A program made the position numbers and the translations under genes. DNA of 64,000 nucleotides, from NCBI RefSeq assembly GCF_002892795.1, contig NZ_PJMC01000010.1, positions 122,631 to 186,630 on the forward strand. Direction: 5' to 3'. The stretch is from Arthrobacter sp. AFG20 (GTDB lineage: Bacteria > Actinomycetota > Actinomycetes > Actinomycetales > Micrococcaceae). This document shows, one piece after another, positions 1 to 11,978 of the stretch; the first letter of the stretch is position 1, and every line of letters starts with the position of its first letter. The notes below the pieces were generated by a model. The model had not been told where the DNA came from, did not search any database, and was given only the letters and a program-made list of their open reading frames with translations.

Positions 1-136
1 CTGTTAGTTCAGCACGCATGCCTGCCCTACAATTTCCAGTAAGCAGTAACACTTTGTTGTGCCCATCACAGAGGCGCTCTGAGTGGGGCCAACGTTGTCC
101 CTTCCATACGCACGATCAGGAGGAAGGACGTCTCCC

Positions 137-3100
137 ATGACCCAAACTCTTTCAAGCCCCAGCTGGTCCGAACCGAACCAGCCGGACGCCGCCATGTCGC
201 CGTTCAAGCGGTTCGCGGCGCTCCCCGAGGCAGCCGGGCTCTACAACCCGGAGCAGGAGAAGGACGCCTGCGGTCTTGCGATTATCGCCACCCTGCGCGG
301 CGAGCCCGGCTACGACATCGTCGATGCCGCCCTTACTGCCCTGCGCAACCTCGAGCACCGCGGTGCCGTCGGCGCAGATGAGGGCACGGGGGACGGCGCC
401 GGTCTCCTGATGCAGGTGCCGGACGAGTTCTTCCGTGCCGTCACAGAATTCGAACTTCCGGCCCCCGGCCAGTACGTGGTGGGCACCGCCTTCCTGCCTG
501 CTGAGCAGCGCGAGGCCGACGCCGCCAAGGCCGGCATCGAGGGCCTGGCCGCCGACGAGGGACTCACTGTCCTGGGCTGGCGCGAGGTTCCCGTCGTCGC
601 CGATCTTGTCGGTGCCATGGCGCGTGCCTGCATGCCGTACTTCTCCCAGCCTTTCTTCGCCTCGGCAACCGGCGAGCAGCTGGACCGCAACGACCTGGAC
701 GGCCGCGCCTGGCGTATCCGCAAGCGCGCCCAGAACAAGTTCGGCGTCTACTTCCCGTCGCTGTCCTCGCGGACCATCGTCTACAAGGGCATGCTGACCA
801 CGGCCCAGCTGGAGCCGTTCTACCCGGACCTTTCGGACAAGCGCTTCAAGACCAAGCTGGCGATCGTCCACTCGCGCTTCTCCACCAACACCTTCCCGTC
901 CTGGCCGCTGGCCCAGCCGTTCCGCACCATCGCCCACAACGGTGAAATCAACACCGTCAAGGGCAACCGGAACTGGATGCGCGCCCGCCAGTCCCAGCTC
1001 GCCAACCCGCTGCTGGGCGACTCGCCGGAAGAGCTGTTCCCGATCTGCACCCCGGGCGCCTCCGATTCCGCGTCCTTCGATGAAGTGGCCGAACTGTTGT
1101 GGCTGTCCGGCCGCCCCATCACCCACGCGATCATGATGATGATCCCCGAGGCGTGGGAAAACCACGCCACGATGGATCCGGCGCGCAAGGCGTTCTACGA
1201 GTACCACTCCCTCCTGATGGAGCCGTGGGACGGCCCCGCCGCTGTCTCGTTCACCGACGGCGCCCTCGTGGGAGCCACCCTGGACCGCAACGGCCTGCGC
1301 CCCGGCCGCTACTGGATCACCGAGGACGGCCTGGTGGTCTTCGCCTCCGAGGTGGGTGTGATCGACGTCGAACCCTCCAAGGTGGTCAAGAAGGGCCGCG
1401 TCTCGCCCGGCAAGATGTTCCTGGTGGACACCGAGGCCGGCCGGATCATCGGCGATGACGAGGTCAAGGCCGAGGTCGCCGCCGCGAACCCCTGGGCTGA
1501 GTGGGTCAAGGACAACCTGATCGACCTCAACGAGCTGCCGGAACGCGAGCACGTGGTGCACACCGCGGCTTCCGTGAACATCCGCCAGCGGACCTTCGGC
1601 TACACCACCGAAGAGCTCAAGATCCTGCTGGGCCCGATGGCCCGCACCGGCGCCGAACCGCTGGGCGCCATGGGCTCCGACACCCCGGTGGCTGTACTGT
1701 CAAAGCGCCCCCGCCTGCTCTTCGACTACTTCGTGCAGTCCTTTGCGCAGGTCACGAATCCCCCGCTGGACGCCATCCGTGAGGAACTGGTCACCTCCCT
1801 GACCTGCGCCATCGGCCCCAACGGCAACCTCCTGGACACCAAGCAGGTGCGCCAGCCGCAGGTCTCCCTGCCGTTCCCGGTGATCAACAACGACCAGCTC
1901 GCCAAGATCGCCAACATCGAGGACGCCGAGGGCAACCGCGTCGCCATGAAGGTCCGCGGCCTCTACCGCCCCGAGGGCGGCGAGAACGCGCTGCGGGCCC
2001 GGCTCACCGAAATCTGCGAGCAGGTGTCCGGCGCCATCAACCGCGGCGTGCAGTACGTGGTCCTCTCGGACCGCGACTCGAACGCGCAGTGGGCCCCGAT
2101 CCCGTCCCTGCTGCTGGTCAGCGCCGTGCACCACCACCTGCTGCGCAGTGCCAACCGCACCAAGACCGCCCTGGTGGTCGAGGCCGGCGACGTCCGCGAG
2201 ACCCACCACGTGGCAGTCCTCGTGGGCTACGGCGCGTCCGCCGTGAACCCGTATCTGGCCATGGAATCCGTTGAGCAGCTCATTGCTGCCGGCGACGTGG
2301 TGGGTGTGACCCCGCAGGACGGCGTTTACAACCTGATCAAGGGCCTCGGCAAGGGTGTCCTGAAGATCATGTCCAAGATGGGCATTTCCACTGTGGCGTC
2401 CTACACCGGCGCCCAGACGTTCGAGGCGCTAGGCCTCGGCCAGGAACTGGTGGACGAATTCTTCGCCGGCACGCATTCCCAGCTGGGCGGCGTGGGCCTG
2501 GACGTCATCGCGGCCGAGGTTTCCGCGCGGCACCAGATGGCCTACCCGGAGGGTGGCATCGAACAGCCGCACCGGCCCCTGCTGGGCGGCGGCGAGTACC
2601 AGTGGCGCCGCGACGGCGAACCGCACCTCTTCAACCCGGAGACGGTCTTCCGGCTGCAGCACGCCACGCGTGAGCGCCGCTACGACATCTTCAAGGCCTA
2701 CACCAAGGGCGTGGATGACCAGTCCGAGAACCTGATGACCCTCCGCGGTCTGCTCAAGTTCAAGGACGGCGCGCGCCCCGCTGTGCCGCTCGAGGAAGTC
2801 GAGCCGGTCTCCAGCATCGTCAAGCGCTTCTCCACGGGTGCCATGAGCTACGGCTCCATCTCCAAGGAAGCCCACGAGACCCTCGCGATTGCCATGAACC
2901 GGCTGGGCGGCAAGTCCAACACCGGTGAAGGCGGCGAGGACGTGGATCGCCTGCTCGATCCCGAGCGCCGTTCCGCCGTCAAGCAGATTGCCTCGGGCCG
3001 CTTCGGTGTCACGAGCCTCTACCTGACCAACGCGGACGACATCCAGATCAAGATGGCCCAGGGCGCCAAGCCCGGCGAAGGCGGCCAGCTGATGGCCCAG

Positions 3101-4745
3101 AAGGTCTACCCCTGGGTTGCCCGGACGCGCCACTCGACGCCCGGCGTCGGACTCATCTCCCCGCCCCCGCACCACGACATCTACTCGATCGAGGACCTCG
3201 CGCAGCTCATCTACGATGCCAAGCGCGCGAACCCCTCCGCCCGGGTGCACGTCAAGCTCGTCTCCGAGGTGGGAATCGGCACAGTTGCCGCCGGTGTCAC
3301 CAAGGCGAAGGCCGACGTCGTGCTTGTTTCCGGGCACGACGGCGGTACCGGCGCCTCGCCGCTGAACTCGCTCAAGCATGCTGGCGTGCCGTGGGAACTG
3401 GGTCTCGCAGAGACCCAGCAGACCCTCATGCTCAACGGCCTGCGCGACCGCGTGGTGGTGCAGGTGGACGGCCAGCTCAAGACCGGCCGCGACGTCGTTA
3501 TCGCCGCGCTGCTCGGCGGCGAGGAATTCGGCTTCGCCACGGCACCGCTGGTGGTTGAGGGCTGCATCATGATGCGCGTCTGCCACCTGGACACCTGCCC
3601 GGTGGGCGTTGCCACGCAGAACCCCGAGCTGCGCGCCCGCTTCAGCGGCAAGCCGGAGTTCGTGGTCAATTTCTTCGAATTCCTCGCCGAGGAAGTCCGC
3701 GAGATCCTCGCGGAGCTCGGTTTCCGGAGCATCGAGGAAGCGATCGGCCACGCGGAAATGCTGGACACCCAGGACGCCATCAGCCACTGGAAGGCCGAGG
3801 GCCTGGACCTGGATCCGATCCTGCACGGCCTCGAGTTCGACGACGACGCCCCGCTGCGGAACCTGACCGGCCAGAACCACGAGCTGGACAAGCACTTCGA
3901 CCAGCGGCTCATCACCATGGCCGCCGAGGCGCTGACCGACCGTGCCCCGGTGAAGATCACGGTGGACGTCATCAACACCGACCGTTCGGTGGGCACCATG
4001 CTGGGCCACGTCGTGACCAAGACGTTCGGCACGGACGTGCTGGCCACGGACACGATTGACATCACGCTGAACGGCACCGCCGGGCAGTCGCTGGGCGCCT
4101 TCCTGCCTGCCGGCATCACGCTGCGCATGTACGGCGACTCCAACGACTACGTGGGCAAGGGACTCTCCGGCGGCCGGATCATCGTCCGCCCGGACCGCAC
4201 CAACGTGTTCCAGGCTGAACGCAACGTTGTTGCCGGCAACGTGATCGGCTACGGCGCCACGAGCGGCGAGCTGTTCCTGCGCGGCCAGGTGGGAGAACGC
4301 TTCCTGGTCCGCAACTCGGGCGCCACCGCGGTTGTCGAAGGCATCGGCGACCACGGCTGCGAGTACATGACCGGCGGCCAGACGCTGATCATCGGCCGCA
4401 CCGGCCGCAACTTCGGCGCCGGCATGTCCGGCGGTACGGCCTACGTGCTGGACCTGCGGACCGAACGCGTCAACAAGCAGGCCCTCGAGTCCGGCGAACT
4501 CCAGCTCCTTGAACTGGACGCCGAGGACCGCGACATCGTCCACGGCCTGCTGGTCAAGCACGTGGAGGAAACCGAATCCCAGCTGGCCGCGCGTCTGCTC
4601 GACAACTTCGACGACACCGCTGCCCGCATAACCAAGGTGCTGCCGCGCGACTACGCCGCAGTGCTGCAAACCCGTCTCGACGCCATCGAAGAGGGCCTTG
4701 ACCCCGATGGCGAAGAAGTTTGGTCTCGAATCCTGGAGGTGACCG

Positions 4746-4753
<8 letters not shown>
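137..4753 (+). CDS. gltB: Glutamate synthase (GOGAT) large subunit
   Basis: The protein makes glutamate from glutamine and 2-oxoglutarate as the alpha subunit of cytosolic NADPH-GOGAT. It is 1538 residues, normal for the family. The amidotransferase nucleophile is Cys45 in DACGLAII, exposed after removal of a propeptide. The FMN/synthase domain fills the middle. The [3Fe-4S] cysteines are seen at about 1143, 1149 and 1154 ([12 protein letters not shown]), and the last 250 residues are the Gly-rich GXGXG beta-helix. An in-frame start exists at 83, but an AGGAGG at 119-124 supports ATG 137. The stop overlaps gltD by 8 bases, so the two are translationally coupled. Confidence 0.97.
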
Positions 4754-6203
<1,450 letters not shown>

Positions 6204-6268
6204 CGCCGACCCGGGGAATTCATCTCCGCGACAACTTAACCAATGCAAGTGACAAATAGGGTAGGTAT

Positions 6269-7783
6269 ATGAGACGCGCAAAAATTGTGGCCACCTTCGG
6301 ACCGGCCATTGCCAGCTATGAAAACACCCTCGCGGTGCTGGAAGCCGGCGTTGATGTAGCCCGTATGAACATGAGCCACGGCGACTACTCCGTGCATGAC
6401 AACACCTATGAAAACGTCCGCAAGGCCGCGTCCGATCTGGGCAAGGCCGTGGCCATCATGGCCGACCTGCAGGGCCCGAAGATCCGCCTGGGCCGCTTCG
6501 TCGACGGTCCCCACGAGCTGGCCGTGGGGGACATCTTCACGATCACCACTGAGGACGTTCCCGGCACCAAGGACATCTGCTCCACCACACTCAAGAGCCT
6601 CACCGAGGACGTCAACCCGGGCGATGCCCTGCTGATCGACGACGGCAAGGTTGCCCTGCGCGCCATCGAGGTCGACGACGTCAAGGTTGTGGCCAAGGTG
6701 ACCGTGGGCGGCTTCGTGTCCAACAACAAGGGCATCAACCTCCCTGGCGTTGCCGTCAACGTCCCCGCACTGAGCGAAAAGGACGAGGACGATCTCCGCT
6801 GGGCCATGCGCCGCGGCGTGGACCTCGTTGCCCTGTCCTTCGTCCGTGACGCCTCGGACATCAAGCGCGTGCACGAGATCATGGACGAAGAAGGCCGCCG
6901 CGTGCCGGTGATCGCCAAGATCGAAAAGCCCCAGGCCGTGGACCAGCTCCACGAGATCATTGACGCGTTCGACGCGATCATGGTGGCCCGTGGCGACCTC
7001 GGCGTGGAGCTTCCGCTGGAGGAAGTGCCGATCGTGCAGAAGCGCGCCATCGAACTGGCACGCCGCTGGGCCAAGCCGGTCATCGTGGCCACCCAAGTGC
7101 TGGAGTCCATGATCGACAACCCGCGCCCGACCCGTGCGGAGGCCTCCGACTGCGCCAACGCCGTGCTCGACGGCGCCGACGCGGTCATGCTGTCCGGCGA
7201 GACCAGCGTGGGCAAGTACCCGATCGAGACGGTCAAGACCATGGCCCGGATCATCGAGTCCACCGAGGAGCACGGCCTGGAGCGCGTCCCCCCGCTGGGC
7301 ACCAAGCCCAAGACCCGTGGTGGCGCCATCACCCGTGCCGCCGTCGAAATCGCGGACCAGCTGGACGCCAAATACATCTGTACGTTCACGCAGTCCGGTG
7401 ACTCGGCACGCCGCCTGTCCCGCCTCCGCCCGATCAAGCCGGTCTTCGCGTTTACTCCGGTGGAGCACGTGTGGAACCAGCTGGCGCTGACCTGGGGCAT
7501 CCAGCCGCAGCTGGTTGCCATGGTGGGCCACACGGATGAGATGACCGCACAGGTGGACCGCAGCCTGCTGGACATGGGACTGGTGGAAGACGGCGACCTC
7601 GTGGTCATCGCTGCCGGTTCCCCTCCCGGAAAGGCCGGTTCCACCAACTCCCTGAAGGTCCACAAGGTGGGCGACCTCGCCGACACCCCGCGCCTCGGCG
7701 AAGCAGCCGAGAAGAAGGAAAAGCTCGGTCCGTGGCCGGAAAAGAAGAAGAAGAACAGGGCTGCAGCCGCTCCGGCCGAGTAG
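6269..7783 (+). CDS. pyk: Pyruvate kinase
   Basis: The enzyme converts phosphoenolpyruvate and ADP to pyruvate and ATP in the last step of glycolysis. The 504-residue protein starts at once with the A domain (RRAKIVATFGPA), then RMNMSHG and the DLQGPKIRLG strand. The B domain follows, and MVARGDLGVELP carries the metal and substrate residues. The last 30 residues are a Lys/Ala-rich tail (EKKKKNRAAAAPAE), longer than many homologues. A GGGTAGGTAT ribosome site precedes ATG 6269. It is 65 bases from gltD and closes the core block with a strong terminator. Confidence 0.96.
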   Translation: MRRAKIVATFGPAIASYENTLAVLEAGVDVARMNMSHGDYSVHDNTYENVRKAASDLGKAVAIMADLQGPKIRLGRFVDGPHELAVGDIFTITTEDVPGTKDICSTTLKSLTEDVNPGDALLIDDGKVALRAIEVDDVKVVAKVTVGGFVSNNKGINLPGVAVNVPALSEKDEDDLRWAMRRGVDLVALSFVRDASDIKRVHEIMDEEGRRVPVIAKIEKPQAVDQLHEIIDAFDAIMVARGDLGVELPLEEVPIVQKRAIELARRWAKPVIVATQVLESMIDNPRPTRAEASDCANAVLDGADAVMLSGETSVGKYPIETVKTMARIIESTEEHGLERVPPLGTKPKTRGGAITRAAVEIADQLDAKYICTFTQSGDSARRLSRLRPIKPVFAFTPVEHVWNQLALTWGIQPQLVAMVGHTDEMTAQVDRSLLDMGLVEDGDLVVIAAGSPPGKAGSTNSLKVHKVGDLADTPRLGEAAEKKEKLGPWPEKKKKNRAAAAPAE

Positions 7784-7796
7784 CTAGCTCTTGAAG

Positions 7797-7846
7797 GGGA
7801 GGGTCCCCGCCACCAGTTCATTGGTGGCGGGGTCCTCCCTTTTTGT
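7797..7846 (+). terminator. Rho-independent terminator after pyk
   Basis: An 11-base stem CCCCGCCACCA / TGGTGGCGGGG (7805-7815 and 7822-7832) with a 6-base loop is followed by CCTCCC and a T run (CTTTTTG). It lies 13 bases after the pyk stop. Confidence 0.9.
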
Positions 7847-7880
7847 TTTCCCGGGCTCCGTCCCTGGTTGCGGGGAAAGC

Positions 7881-7908
7881 AGAAAGACCCCGGCGCATTG
7901 CCGGGGTC
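7881..7908 (-). terminator. Terminator of the ANTAR regulator gene
   Basis: A 9-base perfect stem GACCCCGGC / GCCGGGGTC (7886-7894, 7900-7908) with a 5-base loop is followed on the minus strand by TTTCTGCTTTC. It sits just after the stop of the minus-strand regulator, so pyk and the regulator converge on separate terminators. Confidence 0.8.
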
Positions 7909-7933
7909 CTTCCGCTTTGGTGTGGCTTGCTGT

Positions 7934-8539
7934 CTAGTTGACCTGGTTGATGATAGTCTCGGCCACTTCGCGCATGCTGAGGCGGCGGTCCATGGAGGTC
8001 TTCTGGATCCAGCGGAACGCTTCCGGCTCCGTCAGGCCCATCTTGGTGGTCAGCAGGCTCTTGGCGCGTTCCACGAGCTTGCGGGTGGCGAACTGCTCCT
8101 GCAGGTCGGTGACCTCGGATTCCAGCGCCTTGATCTCCTCGTGGCGGGAGAGCGCGATCTCCAGGGCGGGGATCAGGTCGGCAGGGGTGAACGGCTTCAC
8201 CACGTAGGCCATGGCGCCAGCGTCGCGGGCGCGCTCCACGAGTTCCTTCTGGCTGAAGGCAGTCAGGAGGACCACAGGGGCGATGCGTGCCTTGACGATC
8301 TTCTCCGCTGCGGAGATGCCGTCCATGACGGGCATCTTGACGTCCATGAGGACCAGGTCCGGCTTGAGCTCCTCGGCCAGCTGCACGGCCTTCTCACCGT
8401 TGTCGGCCTCGCCGATGACGTCGTAGCCTTCGCCCCGCAGGATTTCGATGATGTCCAGGCGGATGAGGGTTTCGTCTTCGGCCACAATTACGCGGCGCGC
8501 CGGCTGGGACGTTTTGTTTGACTCCGTCGGTTCTGACAC
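7934..8539 (-). CDS. ANTAR-domain response regulator (PdtaR-like)
   Basis: This is a two-component receiver protein whose output domain binds RNA rather than DNA. Known ANTAR proteins act by antitermination. Of 201 residues, 16-130 form the receiver: acidic pair E21/D22, phospho-acceptor D66 in VLMDVKMP, and lysine in VVKPF. Residues 135-195 are the ANTAR three-helix domain (LVERAKSLL..., SMDRRLSMREVA). It resembles mycobacterial PdtaR in length and order. The start is GTG 8539 with AAGGAGA six bases upstream. No histidine kinase gene is adjacent. The target RNAs cannot be told from this window. Confidence 0.93.
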   Translation of the reverse strand: MSEPTESNKTSQPARRVIVAEDETLIRLDIIEILRGEGYDVIGEADNGEKAVQLAEELKPDLVLMDVKMPVMDGISAAEKIVKARIAPVVLLTAFSQKELVERARDAGAMAYVVKPFTPADLIPALEIALSRHEEIKALESEVTDLQEQFATRKLVERAKSLLTTKMGLTEPEAFRWIQKTSMDRRLSMREVAETIINQVN

Positions 8540-8745
8540 GGGATCTCCTTGAAAAGGTACGGCGGGACTATGACTATCTTAGTTGGGCCCCGCAGTTGTA
8601 CTTGGATCGGCATGGCTTGTTGCGACGGCGGTGGCGCGATTCTGGGTTTTAGCCTATCTGCATGTAGAGTAAATCCGCGCACTGGTAGTGGCTGCGTTGA
8701 TCACACTTCGCTGTGAGCCTACGATTGTTACTCCGTGTACTCCGC

Positions 8746-8827
8746 GCCCGAGTGGCGGAATTGGCAGACGCGCCGCACTCAAAATGCGGTATCGAAAGGT
8801 GTGTGGGTTCGAGTCCCACCTCGGGCA
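8746..8827 (+). tRNA. tRNA-Leu (anticodon CAA)
   Basis: An 82-base cloverleaf. The acceptor stem is GCCCGAG (8746-8752) with CTCGGGC (8820-8826), the discriminator base is A, and there is no encoded CCA. The anticodon stem CCGCA/TGCGG encloses loop CTCAAAA, giving anticodon CAA. A long variable arm and a T arm with GGTTCGAGTCCC are present, as in class II leucine tRNA. An integrase gene starts 88 bases downstream, so its 3' end is the likely attachment site. Confidence 0.95.
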
Positions 8828-8863
8828 CAGTGTTTCCGCAGGTCAAGGGCCTGTTTCCTCTTT

Positions 8864-8895
8864 GGGTGTTGACAAAACCGCCCAAGGTGTTGACA
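8864..8895. promoter_or_regulatory. Direct repeats / -35-like sites before the integrase
   Basis: The string GGTGTTGACA occurs twice, ending at about 8873 and 8895, 22 bases apart (two helical turns). Each contains a TTGACA -35-like hexamer. They could be the integrase promoter or arm-type binding sites for Int/Xis next to the attachment site. No clear -10 partner is visible. Confidence 0.4.
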
Positions 8896-8914
8896 GCGGC
8901 GTACCGTTTTTGGT

Positions 8915-10045
8915 GTGGCAAGCATTCGGAAACGCACCAAAAAGGACGGCTCGTCGTCCTACATGGTCTTGTGGCGGGACCCGAAGAGCCGCGAGCAGCA
9001 GGGCCTGACAGTTGCCACGATCGTCGAAGCTGAAACCCTGAAGAGGCTTCTCGACGCCAACGGCCAGTCGTTCGAAATCGCGCAGCATGCCATGCTCTCC
9101 AACGAGAAGCGCACACCTACCGTTGCTGAAGTCATTCAGGAGCACATCGACCTGCTGATCCGCCCGTCGAGCGGAACCACGAAGACGTACCAGACGATGC
9201 TGGACCTGCATATCCGGAACGTCATCGGCCACGTGCCCGTGGACAAACTCGATTACCGGCTGATCGCGCACTGGGTGAAGTCGATGATGGCGAAGGGCAA
9301 GGCCCCGAAGACTATTCACAACGTGCATGGCCTGATCTCGGCAGCCATGAATACGGCGGAGATGCTCGGCTACATCACGCGGAACCCCTGCCGTGGGGTG
9401 CAGCTACCGGGCGTTGAGAAGGCCGAGGACGAGGCGATGTTCCTTACCCATGCGGAGTTCAGCCTCATCATGGAGGGGATGGGGGAGCGGTACAAGGCCT
9501 TCACCAACTTCCTGGTCATGACCGGTACCCGTTTCGGGGAGGCCACCGCCCTATCTGTCGCTGACGTCGACCTGCTCTCGAAACCGCCTACGGCCCGGAT
9601 CAACAAGGCCTGGAAACGGGACGGCCAGAACCAGTTTTACATTGGGGCGACGAAGACAGGTGCCGGTAAACGGACCATCGGGCTGAACCCCGCGCTTGTG
9701 GAATTGCTGATCCCGTTGGTGGCGAGCAGGCCCGGGAAGGAACTTGTGTTCACGACGCCCAAGGGCGAGCGCATCATCCACAAGCTCTACTGGCACCACT
9801 ACTGGGTGCCTGCCGTTCGCACCGCCCAAGCAATTGGCCTGACCAAGAACCCCCGCATCCACGACCTCCGCCACACCCACGCGTCCTGGCTGATCCAGGA
9901 CGGGGTGCCCTTGTTCACTATCTCGCGCCGACTCGGGCATGCCTCCACTCGGACTACAGAGCAGGTGTACGGGCACTTGATGCCGGAGGCCCTGCAGGCT
10001 GGTGCTGACGCGACTGAGCGGTCGATAACGGCCTTTCTCCGCTGA
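8915..10045 (+). CDS. Tyrosine recombinase (integrase)
   Basis: This is a phage-type integrase that would catalyse site-specific integration and excision of the element, probably at the adjacent tRNA-Leu. It has 376 residues: an N-terminal arm-binding region (SIRKRTKKDGSSSYMVLWRD), a SAM-like core-binding domain at about 70-160, and a catalytic domain at about 180-365. Catalytic residues are visible: Arg in MTGTRFGEA, HDLRHTH at about 316-321, GHAST, and nucleophile Tyr352 in EQVYGH. The start is GTG 8915, directly after the tandem TTGACA repeats, and no strong ribosome site is seen. Confidence 0.93.
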   Translation: MASIRKRTKKDGSSSYMVLWRDPKSREQQGLTVATIVEAETLKRLLDANGQSFEIAQHAMLSNEKRTPTVAEVIQEHIDLLIRPSSGTTKTYQTMLDLHIRNVIGHVPVDKLDYRLIAHWVKSMMAKGKAPKTIHNVHGLISAAMNTAEMLGYITRNPCRGVQLPGVEKAEDEAMFLTHAEFSLIMEGMGERYKAFTNFLVMTGTRFGEATALSVADVDLLSKPPTARINKAWKRDGQNQFYIGATKTGAGKRTIGLNPALVELLIPLVASRPGKELVFTTPKGERIIHKLYWHHYWVPAVRTAQAIGLTKNPRIHDLRHTHASWLIQDGVPLFTISRRLGHASTRTTEQVYGHLMPEALQAGADATERSITAFLR

Positions 10046-10179
10046 CTGCGTCTACAGTGCGTCGGCCTGGATGCACGGGCAAAAATGCGAGGGTTTGCTC
10101 CAGCACGTCTTCGGTCATGTCGCTAAATCCCCCGGAGTGCATGAATCTGAGAAACATGCACCATTCCTTGGGAGTTGTC

Positions 10180-10452
10180 GTGGACATCGAATTCTTTGAG
10201 CCCGCAGAAGCCGCGGCGCTGATGCGCTGCACAGAGTCCTGGTTGCGTGATGGCGCAACTAGTGGACGCTTCCCTCACGCTTGCTGGGGAAAGGGCAAGA
10301 TCATCTTCACCTCGGAACACATCCTGGAAATCGCCAAGTTGAGTGAGATCCTCCCCGGCAGCACGGGTTCCTCGCTCTCCGGCACTGGGCCCGTGACGAA
10401 GGAAAGGCTCATCGGTACTCGGTCCAGAGTCAGACTGGCTACGGCGCGTTGA
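10180..10452 (+). CDS. Small helix-turn-helix protein, excisionase-like
   Basis: A 90-residue protein with a MerR/excisionase-type N-terminal HTH: FFEPAEAAALMRCTESWLRDGATSGRF is followed by a wing-like GKGKIIFTSEHI. Its place 135 bases after the integrase suggests a recombination directionality factor. The frame is open back to 10057, but GTG 10180 has TGGGAG six bases upstream and starts just before the domain. It could instead be a local repressor. Confidence 0.6.
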   Translation: MDIEFFEPAEAAALMRCTESWLRDGATSGRFPHACWGKGKIIFTSEHILEIAKLSEILPGSTGSSLSGTGPVTKERLIGTRSRVRLATAR

Positions 10453-10584
10453 GCAAACGTGACGTTTCCCGTGAGGGCGATGGTTCGAACAGTTGAGGCA
10501 ACCAATGGCACCCGTAGCGGACCCCGGAGAGTACTAATGGCGCGGACGTGTGGCAGGCGCCACGGACCCGGTTACCTGCGGCAG

Positions 10585-11349
10585 GTGGTGGTCAAAGCTA
10601 GCGTGGAACAACGCCCTGTAACCAAAAGGACCATTAAGACCACCTGTTCTCCCGCCGAAGCCCTGGCCGCTGTCATCGCAATGATGCTGGCTGGGTCATT
10701 AGTAGGTTGTGACGCCGCAGCCAACGCTTACGAAATCATCGAGGCTGCTCCAGGCGCCGCCGCCGCTGCGCCGGCCGCTGTAAGTGACGCCGTCAAGGCC
10801 CTTGTACAACTGGAGAGCATGCGGGTGAAGGGGCGCGCTCCGAAGACCGGCTACACCCGCGATGAGTTTGGGCCGGCGTGGGCTGACGTTGACCGCAACG
10901 GCTGCGATACCCGCAATGACATTCTCGCCCGCGACATGACGAACGAGACGTTCAAGTCAGGCACCAACAACTGCGTGGTCGTGACAGGAAGGCTGGCGGA
11001 CAAGTACACCGGCACCACCATTAACTTCACCCGCGGACAAGACACCAGCTCCGATGTCCAGATCGACCACATCGTCGCTCTCAGCGACGCCTGGCAGAAG
11101 GGCGCACAGCAGCTCAATGAGGTCCGGCGCAAGGAACTTGCCAATGATCCGCTGAACCTTATGGCCGTCGACGGTCCAACCAACAGCGCCAAAGGCGACA
11201 AAGACGCTGCCACGTGGCTGCCTCCGAACGAGGCTTTCCGGTGCGAGTACGTCACCCGCCAAACTGCTATCAAAGCGAAATACAGTCTTTGGCTCACGCA
11301 GGCCGAGTGGGACGCAATCGTGAGGACACTGAAAGGCTGCATTGGATGA
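10585..11349 (+). CDS. Lipoprotein-like HNH (DUF1524/GmrSD-type) nuclease
   Basis: The C-terminal half has the HNH signature: DVQIDHIVALSDAW (catalytic DH), then NDPLNLMAVDGPTNSAKGDK and WLPPN. Conserved cysteines in the domain (C of NGCDTRN, NNCVVV, FRCEY) fit a protein folded outside the cell. Upstream is a hydrophobic stretch AVIAMMLAGSLVGC with a lipobox-like end, followed by an Ala-rich linker. Secreted actinobacterial nucleases of this type degrade DNA. On a conjugative element it could act on competitors or incoming DNA. The start is uncertain: the frame is open from 10459, and GTG codons at 10585, 10588 and 10603 are all possible. Confidence 0.75.
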   Translation: MVVKASVEQRPVTKRTIKTTCSPAEALAAVIAMMLAGSLVGCDAAANAYEIIEAAPGAAAAAPAAVSDAVKALVQLESMRVKGRAPKTGYTRDEFGPAWADVDRNGCDTRNDILARDMTNETFKSGTNNCVVVTGRLADKYTGTTINFTRGQDTSSDVQIDHIVALSDAWQKGAQQLNEVRRKELANDPLNLMAVDGPTNSAKGDKDAATWLPPNEAFRCEYVTRQTAIKAKYSLWLTQAEWDAIVRTLKGCIG

Positions 11350-11563
11350 GGGCACGAAGCGCCACCTAGTTGATGACTACGTTCATAGGCCGTTAAGGAG
11401 ATCTACGGCGTACAGCATGAGCTCAGCCGCATTGGTTTCGTTGAAGAGGTGCTCCTCGACACCTTCGTGTCTCGGACGACAGCACATAGGCACACCCGCG
11501 TCACATAGGCATGGTCTCCGATCCTGGTTGTAATCTTCGACTAGACATCTAATTGGGGGAATC

Positions 11564-11848
11564 ATGCAGTTCAAACCTGCCGCCGGGATCTTCGTAGGCG
11601 GCGTCACAATGTCTATCTGTGCGCCGCTCCTCAGCAGCGCATCGGGTTTCTTCGCGACCATGGCATTCGCTCCGGGCGATCAGTCCCTGGCAAGCATCTT
11701 TACCGCCATTGCCGTGCTCGGTGGCATCCTGGCCCTGATCGGGTTCATCATGGTCGTAGTTGCTACCTACCGAGCCTTGGTGAAGATCGACGCACTCCCG
11801 ATTGCCCCCACAGCACGTCCCCGAGAGCCCTGGCCAACAGATCGTTAG
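11564..11848 (+). CDS. Small two-span membrane protein
   Basis: A 94-residue protein with two hydrophobic helices: one at about 8-32 (GIFVGGVTMSICAPLLSSA) and one at 46-68 (IAVLGGILALIGFIMVVVAT). A short polar Pro/Arg-rich tail follows. A GGGGGAATC ribosome site lies directly before the ATG. No family is recognised. It stands alone between the HNH nuclease and the SUFU relic. Confidence 0.65.
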   Translation: MQFKPAAGIFVGGVTMSICAPLLSSASGFFATMAFAPGDQSLASIFTAIAVLGGILALIGFIMVVVATYRALVKIDALPIAPTARPREPWPTDR

Positions 11849-11978
11849 CCCTGGCGAACGGGCTTGAGGTCAGCTCGTATAGTCACGAGCTCCACGAACC
11901 ATGTGCACGTTGTTCGGCGATAAAGGCTCCGAGGGTCGGTTCGTAGGGCTGCTGCATCGAAGGCCGCACATTCCTTGC

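Noticed and set aside
152..4669. Very long open frames on the minus strand opposite gltB (up to 746 codons)
   Set aside because: They mirror the codon periodicity of a GC-rich gene, match no family, and lie wholly within gltB.
6236..7821. Minus-strand frames of about 470 codons opposite pyk
   Set aside because: They are shadows of the pyk gene; no ribosome site or recognisable domain.
11342..11533. Short frame after the HNH nuclease gene
   Set aside because: It has no ribosome site, no family resemblance, and an unlikely composition.
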